NCBI GenBank assembly: GCA_030429585.1
Contig: JAUIEU010000001.1
Location: 1,545,994-1,609,993, forward strand
From: a bacterium
GTDB lineage: Bacteria; Cyanobacteriota; Vampirovibrionia; Vampirovibrionales; Vampirovibrionaceae
DNA: 64,000 nucleotides
Direction of reading: 5' to 3'
Shown here: positions 38,204 through 48,192 of the stretch, piece by piece
Layout: each line of letters begins with the position of its first letter
Position numbering within the stretch: position 1 is the stretch's first letter
Notes under the pieces: model-generated
The model's input: only the letters and a program-made list of their open reading frames with translations
Database searches by the model: none
What the model was told of the DNA's origin: nothing
Made by a program: the position numbers and the translations under genes

Positions 38204-39361
38204 ATGGAACCCACCACTATAGCCACTAGCGCACTGCCCATTCAGCCCGTGTTTATGTCGTCGCTATTAATTCAATATTTACAGGTGCTGGGTTTTGCTA
38301 CCGCGTTAGTTGTGGCCTTACTCGTCGTGCCTGCAGTTACCAAGCTGGCCAAGTATTTAAACTGGGTAGATGCCCCTAACGAACGGAAAATTCACACCGG
38401 CGCCATACCACGCTTTGGTGGCGTAGGCATTTGGCTGGGTTTTATGGTGGGCTTTGTAATGGTGGCCTATTCCTTTGGCCGCTTCCCGGAAAATATTGAC
38501 GGCGAGCACATGGCCACCACCGGCATATTAGTAGGCGGCACGCTGATGTTTTTATTAGGCCTGGCCGATGACCGCTGGAATTTATCTGCATGGATAAAGC
38601 TAATAGGCCAATTTACCATTGCCATTATTACCGTGTATTTGGGTGTAGAAATTCAAACCCTGGATTTACCCGGCAGTATTTGGATTGTGCTGTACGATTG
38701 GAGCCTGCCCATTACCGTGCTGTGGCTGGTAGGCATGGCCAACGCTATGAACTTTATTGATGGCCTTGATGGGCTTGCGGGCGGCGTGGGCACCTTATCT
38801 GCCCTAACGTTAGCGGTAGTCGCCGTGTTTACGTATCAGCCTATGGCCGCTATTTTTTCCGCACTACTCGCGGGGTCTACCCTTGGATTTTTAATTTATA
38901 ACAACCACCCAGCACGCGTTTTTATGGGCGATAGTGGCTCGTTATTTATTGGCTTTATGCTGGCTGCCATTGCCGTTACCGGCGTACTAAAAACCCAAAT
39001 TGCTGTGATGTTAGTACCCATTTTAATTTTATCCGTCCCTATTTTAGAAATTTTATATTCCACCAGCCGCCGCTTACTACAGGGCAAAAGCCCCTTTGTG
39101 GCAGATGCTAATCATCTCCACCATCGCCTACTACAATCCGGCTTATCTCAAGTGCGTGTAGTGCGCATTGCCTACGGGGTATGTGTCATTTCTGGCATGC
39201 TGGTAACCAGTTATGTCCACGATTTAGAATCCTATGTCATTTTACTAATTGCCATTGGCCTACTATGGGTGGCGTTACTATGGCTTCGCTTTTACCAAGA
39301 CGAAGTACCCCTTGTCGGCTCGCCAGAACCACCTGCTACCCCTTCGGCTTCTGACTCTTAA
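38204..39361 (+). CDS. MraY/WecA-like undecaprenyl-phosphate glycosyl-1-phosphate transferase
   Basis: RKIHTGAIPRFGGVGIWLGF...GLADDRWNLSAWIKL...NAMNFIDGLDGLAGGVG...FMGDSGSLFIGF. Confidence 0.93.
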   Translation: MEPTTIATSALPIQPVFMSSLLIQYLQVLGFATALVVALLVVPAVTKLAKYLNWVDAPNERKIHTGAIPRFGGVGIWLGFMVGFVMVAYSFGRFPENIDGEHMATTGILVGGTLMFLLGLADDRWNLSAWIKLIGQFTIAIITVYLGVEIQTLDLPGSIWIVLYDWSLPITVLWLVGMANAMNFIDGLDGLAGGVGTLSALTLAVVAVFTYQPMAAIFSALLAGSTLGFLIYNNHPARVFMGDSGSLFIGFMLAAIAVTGVLKTQIAVMLVPILILSVPILEILYSTSRRLLQGKSPFVADANHLHHRLLQSGLSQVRVVRIAYGVCVISGMLVTSYVHDLESYVILLIAIGLLWVALLWLRFYQDEVPLVGSPEPPATPSASDS

Positions 39362-39406
39362 ACCCACTTTTTTCTGCCCCTCCTTACTTTATTTGATTTA
39401 TTCACC

Positions 39407-40300
39407 ATGCCTGCTGCACCTGTCTGTACTGCCCCAAATACACCCCTACCCACCGATACCCTGTGCTGCATTTTAAGCAACGTGCAAGTGGGGCCCACGC
39501 TATGGATAATGCGGCTACTACCACAACACCATGCTGCCACAGGACAGGCGGCCAGCGGTTTTACCTGCCACCCCGGCCAGTTTGTTATGGTAGGCCTACC
39601 AGAAACTAGCGGCGTGCCTAGCTTTAGTTTTCGTAGGCCCATGAGTGTTTACCAAACCCATGACGACGGCAGCCTTTCTATTTTTTATAAAGTGCATGGG
39701 CGCGGCACACGCCTTTTTAGCGAGTTAACCGCCGGTAATACCCTTGCCCTAACCGGCCCGCTGGGTAACACCTTGCCGCAAGACGCACCACCCGAATCCA
39801 CCTTACTGGTGGGCGGCGGTATTGGTATAGCGCCGTTAGTGTGTTGGGCCAGTCGGCACCTTAGCCCATCGCCAACACGGCTAGTGTATGGCGTGCACAG
39901 CCAAGCGGATATTGGTATTAGCGATGCCATAGAATCGATTTTTACCAAAGAGCACACCTTAATTTGCACCGATGATGGCAGTACGGGATTTAATGGCAAT
40001 GTGGTGGCCGGACTAACGAAAAACCCACAGCTAACCCAAGGCATTACCCACGTGCTGATTTGCGGCCCCATGCCCATGATGCGTGCCACGTGGCAGTTTT
40101 GCCAAACCAATCTACCTGATGCCAACGTGTATGTATCTTTAGAAGAGCACATGCCCTGCGGTACGGGGTCGTGCTCGGGCTGCGTGGTAGATGTGATTGA
40201 CGAGCCCTTACCTGTAAAAAGTTGCCAAGTGGGGCCAGTGTTTTTAGCCAGCCGCTTGCAATGGGCCACCACATCCGTTACCGCCGGGAGCAACGCCTAA
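39407..40300 (+). CDS. pyrK: Dihydroorotate dehydrogenase electron transfer subunit
   Basis: SFSFRRPMSVYQ...LLVGGGIGIAPLVCWA...EEHMPCGTGSCSGCVVDV [2Fe-2S] motif; next to pyrD. Confidence 0.92.
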   Translation: MPAAPVCTAPNTPLPTDTLCCILSNVQVGPTLWIMRLLPQHHAATGQAASGFTCHPGQFVMVGLPETSGVPSFSFRRPMSVYQTHDDGSLSIFYKVHGRGTRLFSELTAGNTLALTGPLGNTLPQDAPPESTLLVGGGIGIAPLVCWASRHLSPSPTRLVYGVHSQADIGISDAIESIFTKEHTLICTDDGSTGFNGNVVAGLTKNPQLTQGITHVLICGPMPMMRATWQFCQTNLPDANVYVSLEEHMPCGTGSCSGCVVDVIDEPLPVKSCQVGPVFLASRLQWATTSVTAGSNA

Positions 40301-41245
40301 ATGACGACTGCCACCGCATCTGCAACCCAACAAACCATTGCTGGTATTGAATTTCCGCATTGTATTCTCAATGCATCCGGCTGCTTTAACCCCGTTACTT
40401 TTCATCAGTTAAACCATTTAGGCGCCTGCTTGGGCGGTATTGTTACTAAAACCACCACCCCAGAACCGCGCCCCGGCAACCCTTTGCCCCGAACCGTCGA
40501 GCTGCCCGGCGTAGGGATGCTTAACAGTATAGGCCTGCAAAACCCCGGCTTAACCCACGTCTTACAGCAAGATATCCCAACGTTTGCAGACTGCGGTAAC
40601 GTACCTATTATCCTAAGCATTGCGGCCTGCAGCACTGCAGAATTTGCCGATATGGCCGCGGCTATTGAAGCCCATCCCCACCGCAGGCATATTCAGGCGC
40701 TAGAAGTAAACCTCTCTTGCCCCAACGTGGCTAAAGGCGGCGTGGATTTTGGCAAATCCCCTGAATTAATTGCCGACATTATTACCACCCTAAAGCAAGT
40801 TACCCCGCTGCCCCTATTTGCCAAGCTAACCCCCAACGTGGCCAGCATGGTGCCCATGGCAGAATCTGCAATGGCGGCTGGGGCCAGCGGTATTGTAGCC
40901 ATTAATACAGTACTTGGGGCTCACATTAATATCCACAGCAAAAAAGCCACCCTGCCGCGTATTAGCGGTGGCTACAGCGGGCCAGGTATATTCCCTATTG
41001 CCCTGCACCATGTGCTTACCCTAAAGCGTGCCCTACCCACCGCCACTATTATTGGGGTGGGGGGCATTAGCAACGCAGAAAACGCCATTGCTATGCTAAT
41101 GGCGGGGGCCAGTTTGCTACAAGTAGGCACCCAGTGCTTTGCCAACCCTAGCGTATTTGGCCAACTACACCAGCAGCTTCACCAATACATGGCCGATGAA
41201 GGAATTACCCACATGGATGAATTGGTGGGCGCCGCGCTGGCTTAA
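40301..41245 (+). CDS. pyrD: Dihydroorotate dehydrogenase (class 1B)
   Basis: GIVTKTTTPEPRPGNPLPRTVELPGVGMLNSIGLQNPG...VNLSCPNVAKGGVDFG...GVGGISNAENAIAMLMAGA. Confidence 0.95.
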   Translation: MTTATASATQQTIAGIEFPHCILNASGCFNPVTFHQLNHLGACLGGIVTKTTTPEPRPGNPLPRTVELPGVGMLNSIGLQNPGLTHVLQQDIPTFADCGNVPIILSIAACSTAEFADMAAAIEAHPHRRHIQALEVNLSCPNVAKGGVDFGKSPELIADIITTLKQVTPLPLFAKLTPNVASMVPMAESAMAAGASGIVAINTVLGAHINIHSKKATLPRISGGYSGPGIFPIALHHVLTLKRALPTATIIGVGGISNAENAIAMLMAGASLLQVGTQCFANPSVFGQLHQQLHQYMADEGITHMDELVGAALA

Positions 41246-41356
41246 ATATAAACCTAAAGGTGCAAATACCCCCCAATAACTTTGCAGGCAGCGGTATTTA
41301 CCGTAACATTATTGTTCTCTGTACACTTTTAAACCCTTATCGAGACAACTCGCCCA

Positions 41357-42895
41357 ATGGCCCCTACCACCATGCCCAAAACGCCCACTACCACCCTAAA
41401 CGAAACCACTCAACCTGTAAGCGGCTATTGCTACGCTAAAATTGTAGCCACGCTTGGCCCGGCGTCTTCATCCGTGCCCGTGCTAACCGATATGATTGAA
41501 GCGGGCCTAAGCATTGCCCGGCTTAACATGTCTCATGGCGAGCACGGCGACCAGCAAGAACGCCTTGAGCTGGTACGTAAGGTATCTAACAATGTGGGCC
41601 GCGCGGTTGGCGTTATGGCAGATTTGCAGGGCCCTAAAATTCGTACCGGTATTTTAGAAAACCGTAAGCCAGTAGAACTGGTTACCGATAGCACCGTACT
41701 GTTTGAGCATAGCGATGAACCCGGCAACGCCAAACATATTACCAGCCCTAATGGCGAAATTTTTGAAGCGCTCACCGAAGGCACCCAAATCTTAATTAAC
41801 GATGGGCTCCTAAAGTTGCGCGTTACTAAGGTACTCTCTAACACCCAAAGCGAATGCGTGGTAGAACAAGGCGGAGAACTAAACGAGCGCAAGGGCATTA
41901 ACGTGCCAGAAAAACGCCTAAACGTTAGCGCCGTTACCGAAAAAGACAAAGAAGATGCTATTTTTGCCGTTAAAGCAGGCGTGGATTTTATCGCCCTATC
42001 GTTCGTACAATCGGCTAGCGATATTTGGGAATTAAAAAACTTTTTAGCAGAAAACAATCTGCCCGTGCCCCCTATTATTGCCAAAATAGAAAAGCCCCAA
42101 GCACTTGATGAAATTGACGCCATTTTTGAAGAAGCGGATGCGATTATGGTGGCCCGCGGCGACCTAGGCGTGGAACTTCCACCAGAACGTGTACCCATGG
42201 TGCAAAAACAACTCATTGAAAAAGGCTTGCTAACCGGCAAACCTGTTATTGTGGCCACCCAAATGCTGGATAGCATGACCCACAACAGCACCCCCAGCCG
42301 GGCGGAAGTAAGCGATGTAGCTAACGCCGTATTTGATGGGGCCGATGCCTTAATGCTTAGCCAAGAGACCGCTATGGGCAGCTTCCCTGTAGAAACTATT
42401 GCCATGATGCGCCGCGTGATTATGGAAGCCGAAAGCTACATGCTACAAACCGCTAGCCGTAAACGCCCGCATGAAACCAGCGATATTCAATCGCCGCATT
42501 ACCACCACGCCATTGCTAATGCCGCCAGTTACCTATCGCGCAAGGCAGATGTAGAGGCGGTAGTCGTATTGTCCGAATCGGGCAGCATGGCCAAACGAGT
42601 AAGCAAATTGCGGCCTAACCACCCCATTATTGCCCTAACAGAAGACGAACATGTCATGCGCCGTATGGCACTATTATGGGGCGTGCGTCCGCTGCAAATT
42701 CATTTTCAGGATACGACGGATGCCACCTTGTATATGGCAGAAGCGGCGATGTTAAAGCATAACTTGCTAGATATTGGCGATGGCGTACTGTTTTGTAGTG
42801 GCCTAACCCCAATAGAAGGGGCCACCAACATGTTGAAGCTCTTCAACGTGGGCGACCCCATCAAATCCGCCACCGGGCTACTTAACCCAATGTAG
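41357..42895 (+). CDS. pyk: Pyruvate kinase
   Basis: KIVATLGPASSSV...IARLNMSHGEH...MVARGDLGVELPPERVPMVQKQLI...PVIVATQMLDSM. Confidence 0.98.
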   Translation: MAPTTMPKTPTTTLNETTQPVSGYCYAKIVATLGPASSSVPVLTDMIEAGLSIARLNMSHGEHGDQQERLELVRKVSNNVGRAVGVMADLQGPKIRTGILENRKPVELVTDSTVLFEHSDEPGNAKHITSPNGEIFEALTEGTQILINDGLLKLRVTKVLSNTQSECVVEQGGELNERKGINVPEKRLNVSAVTEKDKEDAIFAVKAGVDFIALSFVQSASDIWELKNFLAENNLPVPPIIAKIEKPQALDEIDAIFEEADAIMVARGDLGVELPPERVPMVQKQLIEKGLLTGKPVIVATQMLDSMTHNSTPSRAEVSDVANAVFDGADALMLSQETAMGSFPVETIAMMRRVIMEAESYMLQTASRKRPHETSDIQSPHYHHAIANAASYLSRKADVEAVVVLSESGSMAKRVSKLRPNHPIIALTEDEHVMRRMALLWGVRPLQIHFQDTTDATLYMAEAAMLKHNLLDIGDGVLFCSGLTPIEGATNMLKLFNVGDPIKSATGLLNPM

Positions 42896-43019
42896 GGCTT
42901 TAGGGGTTTTTCCAAAAAGTCCACTGCTTAACCGAGGCAGGGCACCCTAAAAGCAGCTTATTCTAAACAACACGAGAGAGACCACCCTTACCCTAACCAT
43001 TTAGGCGTAAGTGGCTGCC

Positions 43020-43042
43020 GCCTGTAAACAGGCTAAATTTTT
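43020..43042 (+). terminator. Hairpin GCCTGT-aa-ACAGGC followed by taaattttt, between pyk and fliJ
   Basis: 6-bp stem plus T-rich tail. Confidence 0.4.
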
Positions 43043-43067
43043 GTAGAGAGCTTAGGGACGACACCCA

Positions 43068-43520
43068 ATGGGGCAACCCAAATTTAATTTTAGGCTACAG
43101 CAAGTGCTAGATACCCGCGTACGCGAGCTAGATAGCGTGAAAGCTGAAATGGGCGGCATTATGCAACACCACGCCACCCTTAAGCAGCACATCCAAGAGA
43201 TTGATGGCCATATTGAAGACACCCTAAACACCCCCATGGAGACCGAGCAAGATATTGCCACCATGGAATCGTTAAATAATTACCTGCACACCATGCGCCT
43301 GGAAAAACAAAAACGACAACACAAACTAGAGCACCACCAGCGCATTGTGGACCAATACCAATACAAACTGCGCACGGCCTACCAAAAGCAAAAAGTACTA
43401 GAAACCCTAAAAGACAAACAGCACGCCGATTTCACTAAAAAAATAGCCACGGCAGAAGCCGACCAGTTAGAAGAAATTGCCCTACGCCGCTACACCGAAC
43501 GCTTAAGAGCGACGTCGTAA
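43068..43520 (+). CDS. fliJ: Flagellar FliJ-like protein
   Basis: FNFRLQQVLDTRVRELDSVKAEMG, all-helical coiled coil, next to fliK. Confidence 0.75.
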   Translation: MGQPKFNFRLQQVLDTRVRELDSVKAEMGGIMQHHATLKQHIQEIDGHIEDTLNTPMETEQDIATMESLNNYLHTMRLEKQKRQHKLEHHQRIVDQYQYKLRTAYQKQKVLETLKDKQHADFTKKIATAEADQLEEIALRRYTERLRATS

Positions 43521-43593
43521 ACACACCCCACTCACCCACGCTTAATCGTGTCGTCCACGTCCACCCGTTATCGCCATAAGGATAGTACCCACA

Positions 43594-45852
43594 ATGCCCG
43601 CTCCTGTTGTTCAACTGCTGCAATCCATGCTTGGCCTAGGCGGTAATGCCTCTGCCAACACAAAAACAGATACCAGCACCAGTTACGATACTGCGGATAC
43701 TGACGGCGCCAGTAATTTTGAAGCTTCGCTAGAAGCCGCCATAACCAGCGATATGAAAGCAGAGCCAGACAGCGCTACCGTTACGGCAACCATGGCCACC
43801 ACGCCTACGGAAACCCCTAACAATACCCCTGAAGCAGACACACCCGACACCATAGATACCACGGTTGATAGCGGCACCGACACGGACAATGCCTCCCTAC
43901 CAGATGGCGAGGATACGTCTTTAGCGTTTGACCCGGTAGAAACGGCTAAATTGACTCTAACCGCTACGCTGCCTTCTACAATGCCCCCCCAAGTTACTGC
44001 CGGTAACACCACCGACGACACCCCAGAGCACCACTGGCCCTTAGTGGATAGGCTATGCGCCACCAGCCTACCAAAATGCGGCGTCAGTGCCACCATGCCT
44101 ACCAAAGACTTACCCACAGAAGCCATCATTACGACAGAACAACCCACTGAAATCGTGAGTACCACAACAATCGATAGCGATATATCAAACAGCGCTATTG
44201 CTGAGCTACCCACTTTGGCAGAGAGCGACTCGCATATGACGCTAGTGGTAAACAATGAAGAAAACGCCGACGCAACCACAAACATCGACACCGATATCAA
44301 TCCACTACCATCAGAATCTACCCCTAGTATTGCTTTAGATGATGTTGCCGCAGGCACGACAACCCAAGCCACTGAGGCGGCAATAACCACCGGGCTAACA
44401 GCAGCACCTCTTATTGATAGCGCACAAGCCTCGGCAGCACAAAGTCAGGGCACAGAAGTAGAAGCGCCACAACAACGCACCCAGCACCCCTTACCTACCG
44501 TAAAGCCAGCCCTAATAGCTAACCCGACTGAAAAAACACGTGTAGATAGTCAGCTTTCTTTTGCAGATAACGCCGTAGATAACGACTTGCCTACCACCCC
44601 ACTACCTAAAAAACTAGATTTACCACCCCAAAAAGCACTTACCCAAGCAGACAGCGTACCTACTGATAGCGCGATAGCCGAGCCCACCTCGGAAACGCCG
44701 CCCCCCACAACGCCTGCCAAAGAAAACAACGCGACACCACCAGTACTTAAAAATCTGGCTGAATTAAGCAACGCCAATACCCTTCAATCCGTAGTGGTAC
44801 AACACAACGTTAAGCCGCCAGAAAAAAAATTAGACGCCCCTAAAACACCCATAGCACCCACAGCAGAAACCACCGAAACCGACGCTAGCACTACACCTAT
44901 AAATATTTTGCCAGAAGCGGCTGCTGACAAAGCGGCGGCACGAGTAGAGACAAGACGTGCTGCCCGTGTTAGTAAACACCAATCTGCCGCCACACCACTA
45001 ACCCCAGCAGCAGCACCGGCGCTAGCCAGCGAAGCCAAGGTAACTATAAATACCGCCTCTACTAATAATAGCGATGCGTCTTCCACACCTAGCGATACCT
45101 CTGCGCCTGATGCGCTTGCTGTACCCGAGGCTGTCGTAGCGGCACCCAACACAGATACCACGGCAACCGCCGTACCTACCAGCGTACAGGGTATTAATGG
45201 TGTTACCGGGCCGGCTGCTAGCCGCGGTAGCATTAGCCCACAAGCCGTTACTCAGCAAGTTATTGATGGCACCGTCAACGGCGCCATGGAAGGCCAATCT
45301 AAAATTACCTTAACCCTCAACCCAAGCGAGCTTGGCACTATTCGCGTTCAGCTAACACAGCGGGGTAATTCTGCTGAAGGTACCGGCCAAATCCATGCCC
45401 GCATGATTGTAAGCACACCAGAAGCCCAACAATTACTAACCAAACAAATGGCCCAGCTACAGGAAAAACTAGGGGACCAAAATATTCGGTTAGAAAATTT
45501 ACAGGTATTGGTAGCGGATAGCACCAACGGCACCCAAGCAACCCAAGAGCAAGCCTTTAACGCCAACCAGCAGCAACACGGCCAAGGACAGCACCCAGAT
45601 AGCGAACACCCCAGCCAGCAGCAACAACAACATGGCCAGCATCGCAACCCGCAACAACGCCAACAACTGGCCGAGCAATTTGATGCCGCCTTAACCCAAA
45701 GCGAGCAACACGCCAACTTAGGCCAAATACCCGAGAAATCCCTTAAGCAACATCCACCAGCCAAGGGAGGAGCGACACCCCCAAGATCGGCTACAACTAG
45801 AAGTGAGGGAGAGCGCCGAACCAGCGCACAACCATTAACCCTGTGGGCCTAA
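43594..45852 (+). CDS. fliK: Flagellar hook-length control protein FliK
   Basis: Long T/A/P-rich region, then LTLNPSELGTIRVQLTQRG...ARMIVSTPEAQQLLTKQMAQLQEKLGDQNIRLENLQVLV. Confidence 0.88.
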   Translation: MPAPVVQLLQSMLGLGGNASANTKTDTSTSYDTADTDGASNFEASLEAAITSDMKAEPDSATVTATMATTPTETPNNTPEADTPDTIDTTVDSGTDTDNASLPDGEDTSLAFDPVETAKLTLTATLPSTMPPQVTAGNTTDDTPEHHWPLVDRLCATSLPKCGVSATMPTKDLPTEAIITTEQPTEIVSTTTIDSDISNSAIAELPTLAESDSHMTLVVNNEENADATTNIDTDINPLPSESTPSIALDDVAAGTTTQATEAAITTGLTAAPLIDSAQASAAQSQGTEVEAPQQRTQHPLPTVKPALIANPTEKTRVDSQLSFADNAVDNDLPTTPLPKKLDLPPQKALTQADSVPTDSAIAEPTSETPPPTTPAKENNATPPVLKNLAELSNANTLQSVVVQHNVKPPEKKLDAPKTPIAPTAETTETDASTTPINILPEAAADKAAARVETRRAARVSKHQSAATPLTPAAAPALASEAKVTINTASTNNSDASSTPSDTSAPDALAVPEAVVAAPNTDTTATAVPTSVQGINGVTGPAASRGSISPQAVTQQVIDGTVNGAMEGQSKITLTLNPSELGTIRVQLTQRGNSAEGTGQIHARMIVSTPEAQQLLTKQMAQLQEKLGDQNIRLENLQVLVADSTNGTQATQEQAFNANQQQHGQGQHPDSEHPSQQQQQHGQHRNPQQRQQLAEQFDAALTQSEQHANLGQIPEKSLKQHPPAKGGATPPRSATTRSEGERRTSAQPLTLWA

Positions 45853-45913
45853 CCCAACACCCCCCACACGTTTATTGAGATAGAGCACCATAGAGAGAGA
45901 AGGAACCCCACCT

Positions 45914-46363
45914 GTGAGTTCGATTACCAACGACCTATTAAACATGCAAAACAACACCTCGCGCCTAAACTACCAAGCTGGGCAAGACAGGGTAGCACAA
46001 GGCAATAACGAATTGGATAAAGATGCATTCCTACAGTTAATGTTTGCCCAACTGCGTAACCAAAACCCAGATGATGCCATGGACCCATCTCAGTTCCTTC
46101 AGCAACAAGCCAGCTTTACCCAAATTGAAGAACTGCAAAACCTAAGCAGCGCCATTAAAGGTAACAACCAGCTGATGCAAGCCAGTAACCTGGTCGGTAA
46201 ATCCGTCACCATCCAAGATTCCTTAGGTAATGACCAAACCCTAACCGTGGAAAGCGTGGTGTTTGATGATACTGGCCAAGTGCTATTAAAAAACGGGGAT
46301 GATATTTACCCCGCCAGCAGCATCCAAGAAATTTTTGACACCCCACCCACCACTGGCGGCTAA
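45914..46363 (+). CDS. flgD: Flagellar hook assembly scaffold FlgD
   Basis: LDKDAFLQLMFAQLRNQNPDDAMDPSQFLQQQASFTQIEELQNLSSAI. Confidence 0.93.
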   Translation: MSSITNDLLNMQNNTSRLNYQAGQDRVAQGNNELDKDAFLQLMFAQLRNQNPDDAMDPSQFLQQQASFTQIEELQNLSSAIKGNNQLMQASNLVGKSVTIQDSLGNDQTLTVESVVFDDTGQVLLKNGDDIYPASSIQEIFDTPPTTGG

Positions 46364-46445
46364 CCCCACTAACACCCGCCGTGTAACCCTACCCATTAGT
46401 TTTACAAGTAATTTTTATTAACGAGAGAGAGATTGGAGCCCCCCT

Positions 46446-47636
46446 ATGACCCGTGGACTTTATGCCGCCGTATCCGGCATCCGTGGCAACCAAACATCGC
46501 TAGATGTTATTGCCAACAACGTGGCCAACATGAACACCATTGCCTTTAAAAGCAGCGATGCCCGTTTCAGTGCGCTATTTTCCCAAACCATTAATGGCGG
46601 TAGTGCCCCTAGCGGCAACCTAGGTGGTATTAACCCATCCCAAATTGGGAGTGGTACCCAAGTATCGGATATTTCCACCAACTTTAACCAAGGTGGTGCC
46701 CAATTTACCGGCCAAAACACCGATTTGCTCATCAACGGCGAAGGATTCTTTGTACTGCAAGAAGCAGGCTCTACCCGATTAAGCCGGGCAGGTAACTTTT
46801 CGCTAGATAGTGGCGGCAACATGGTCGATGCGGCAACAGGTCGTCGTTTGCAAGGGTCTTCTCAACAAGTAGGCACCGCTACCACCACCATTAGCTCCGT
46901 CTACATCCCCACAGAAGTGCAGTTTGCCAAAGATACCAACGCCACAGGTACCACGGTAAAAACCTGGATTGGTAACAGCAGTACCACCACCGCCAACTGG
47001 ACACCTGGGGTAGCACCCTTAATTCCACTGGCAACAGGTGCTACCGCCCGTACCGTAGAAGTGGCTAAACTCGTCAACTTTAGTATTAGTAACAGCGGTG
47101 CCGTAACAGCCACCTATAGTAATGGCGATAGATTAAGTGTACGTGTTGACCCCAATACAGTAACCGCTGGCGACCCCACCACCGCCCGCACAGAAATTAT
47201 CCACTTACCTGCCGAAGGCGGCACCTATGGCTCGGATAACGATGGTAACGGCACCAGCAACGAAGCCACGGATGCCGGTGTGGTAGAACAACACACCACC
47301 GCCAGCCTGCAAGTATTTTCTGCGCCCGCCGGCGGTACCGCCATGCAAGGCATGCAAATGAACTTGCAAACCGCCACCGTAGTAAACCCTAAAGGCCTAG
47401 TGTATGAGGGTAACAACTCGTATACAGCAGGGGCCAACGCCGGTGTTATCTCCTACGGGCATGCCGGAAGCGAAAGCCGCGGCGGCTTGCAAAGTGGCGC
47501 GCTAGAATCCTCTAACGTGGATGTGGCGGGCGAGTTTACCAAAATGATTTTGGCTCAACGAGGCGTCGAAGCCTCTAGCAGAGTTATCTCTGCCCAAAGC
47601 CAGGTGCTACAAACCGTTATCCAATCCGTAGGATAA
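46446..47636 (+). CDS. flgE: Flagellar hook protein FlgE
   Basis: MTRGLYAAVSGIRGNQTSLDVIANNVANMNTIAFKSSDARFSALFSQTI...LESSNVDVAGEFTKMILAQRGVEASSRVISAQSQVLQTVIQSVG. Confidence 0.93.
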   Translation: MTRGLYAAVSGIRGNQTSLDVIANNVANMNTIAFKSSDARFSALFSQTINGGSAPSGNLGGINPSQIGSGTQVSDISTNFNQGGAQFTGQNTDLLINGEGFFVLQEAGSTRLSRAGNFSLDSGGNMVDAATGRRLQGSSQQVGTATTTISSVYIPTEVQFAKDTNATGTTVKTWIGNSSTTTANWTPGVAPLIPLATGATARTVEVAKLVNFSISNSGAVTATYSNGDRLSVRVDPNTVTAGDPTTARTEIIHLPAEGGTYGSDNDGNGTSNEATDAGVVEQHTTASLQVFSAPAGGTAMQGMQMNLQTATVVNPKGLVYEGNNSYTAGANAGVISYGHAGSESRGGLQSGALESSNVDVAGEFTKMILAQRGVEASSRVISAQSQVLQTVIQSVG

Positions 47637-47690
47637 CCCCCGTAACACAGTTAATGTAATTCCCACTTAATTGATACCTCCATAATTAAC

Positions 47691-47729
47691 AGCCCCGCCA
47701 ACGACCATGCGTCACTAGCGGGGCTTTTT
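47691..47729 (+). terminator. Terminator after flgE
   Basis: AGCCCCGC...GCGGGGCTTTTT. Confidence 0.85.
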
Positions 47730-47770
47730 CTATGGTTAAATTTTAAAGAGGCGTTAAAAAATAAAACTAA

Positions 47771-48145
47771 CTATTGGTTCCAGCCACGCCAACCACCAGC
47801 CAAGCTATACACATTGGTATAACCCATGGCCTCTAACGTTTGGGCCGCCAAGGCAGACCGACTACCGCCACCGCAATACAGCACTACCGTATCATCCTGG
47901 TTAGGGACGGCATCATCAATGCTTAGCTCTAACACACCACGGCCAATCGCCGTTGCCCCGTCAATCATGCCTTGGGCAGTATCGTTTTGTTCGCGTACAT
48001 CAATAATCGTTACCGCTTTATCAGGGTCGGCCTGCCATTGACGAAGGGTAGCGGCATCAATCTGTTGAATCGTCTCTTTGGCATCCGCCACTAACTCGGC
48101 AAAGCGTTTGCCACGGCGTTGGGTGGTAATGGTCATAACAATCAA
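47771..48145 (-). CDS. Rhodanese-like domain protein
   Basis: VTIIDVREQNDTAQGMIDGATAIGRGVLE...VVLYCGGGSRSALAAQTLEAMGYTNVYSLAGGWRGW. Confidence 0.93.
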   Translation of the reverse strand: MIVMTITTQRRGKRFAELVADAKETIQQIDAATLRQWQADPDKAVTIIDVREQNDTAQGMIDGATAIGRGVLELSIDDAVPNQDDTVVLYCGGGSRSALAAQTLEAMGYTNVYSLAGGWRGWNQ

Positions 48146-48192
48146 TCTCCTAAAAAAGGGCTGTCTCTATTAACACGTGCATTATACGGCAA

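Noticed and set aside
41533-42405. 290-aa minus-strand ORF opposite pyk
   Set aside because: Ser-rich antisense frame of a highly conserved gene.
43683-45764. Minus-strand ORFs opposite fliK
   Set aside because: Ser/Val/Ala-rich and Cys/Trp-rich antisense artefacts of a low-complexity gene.
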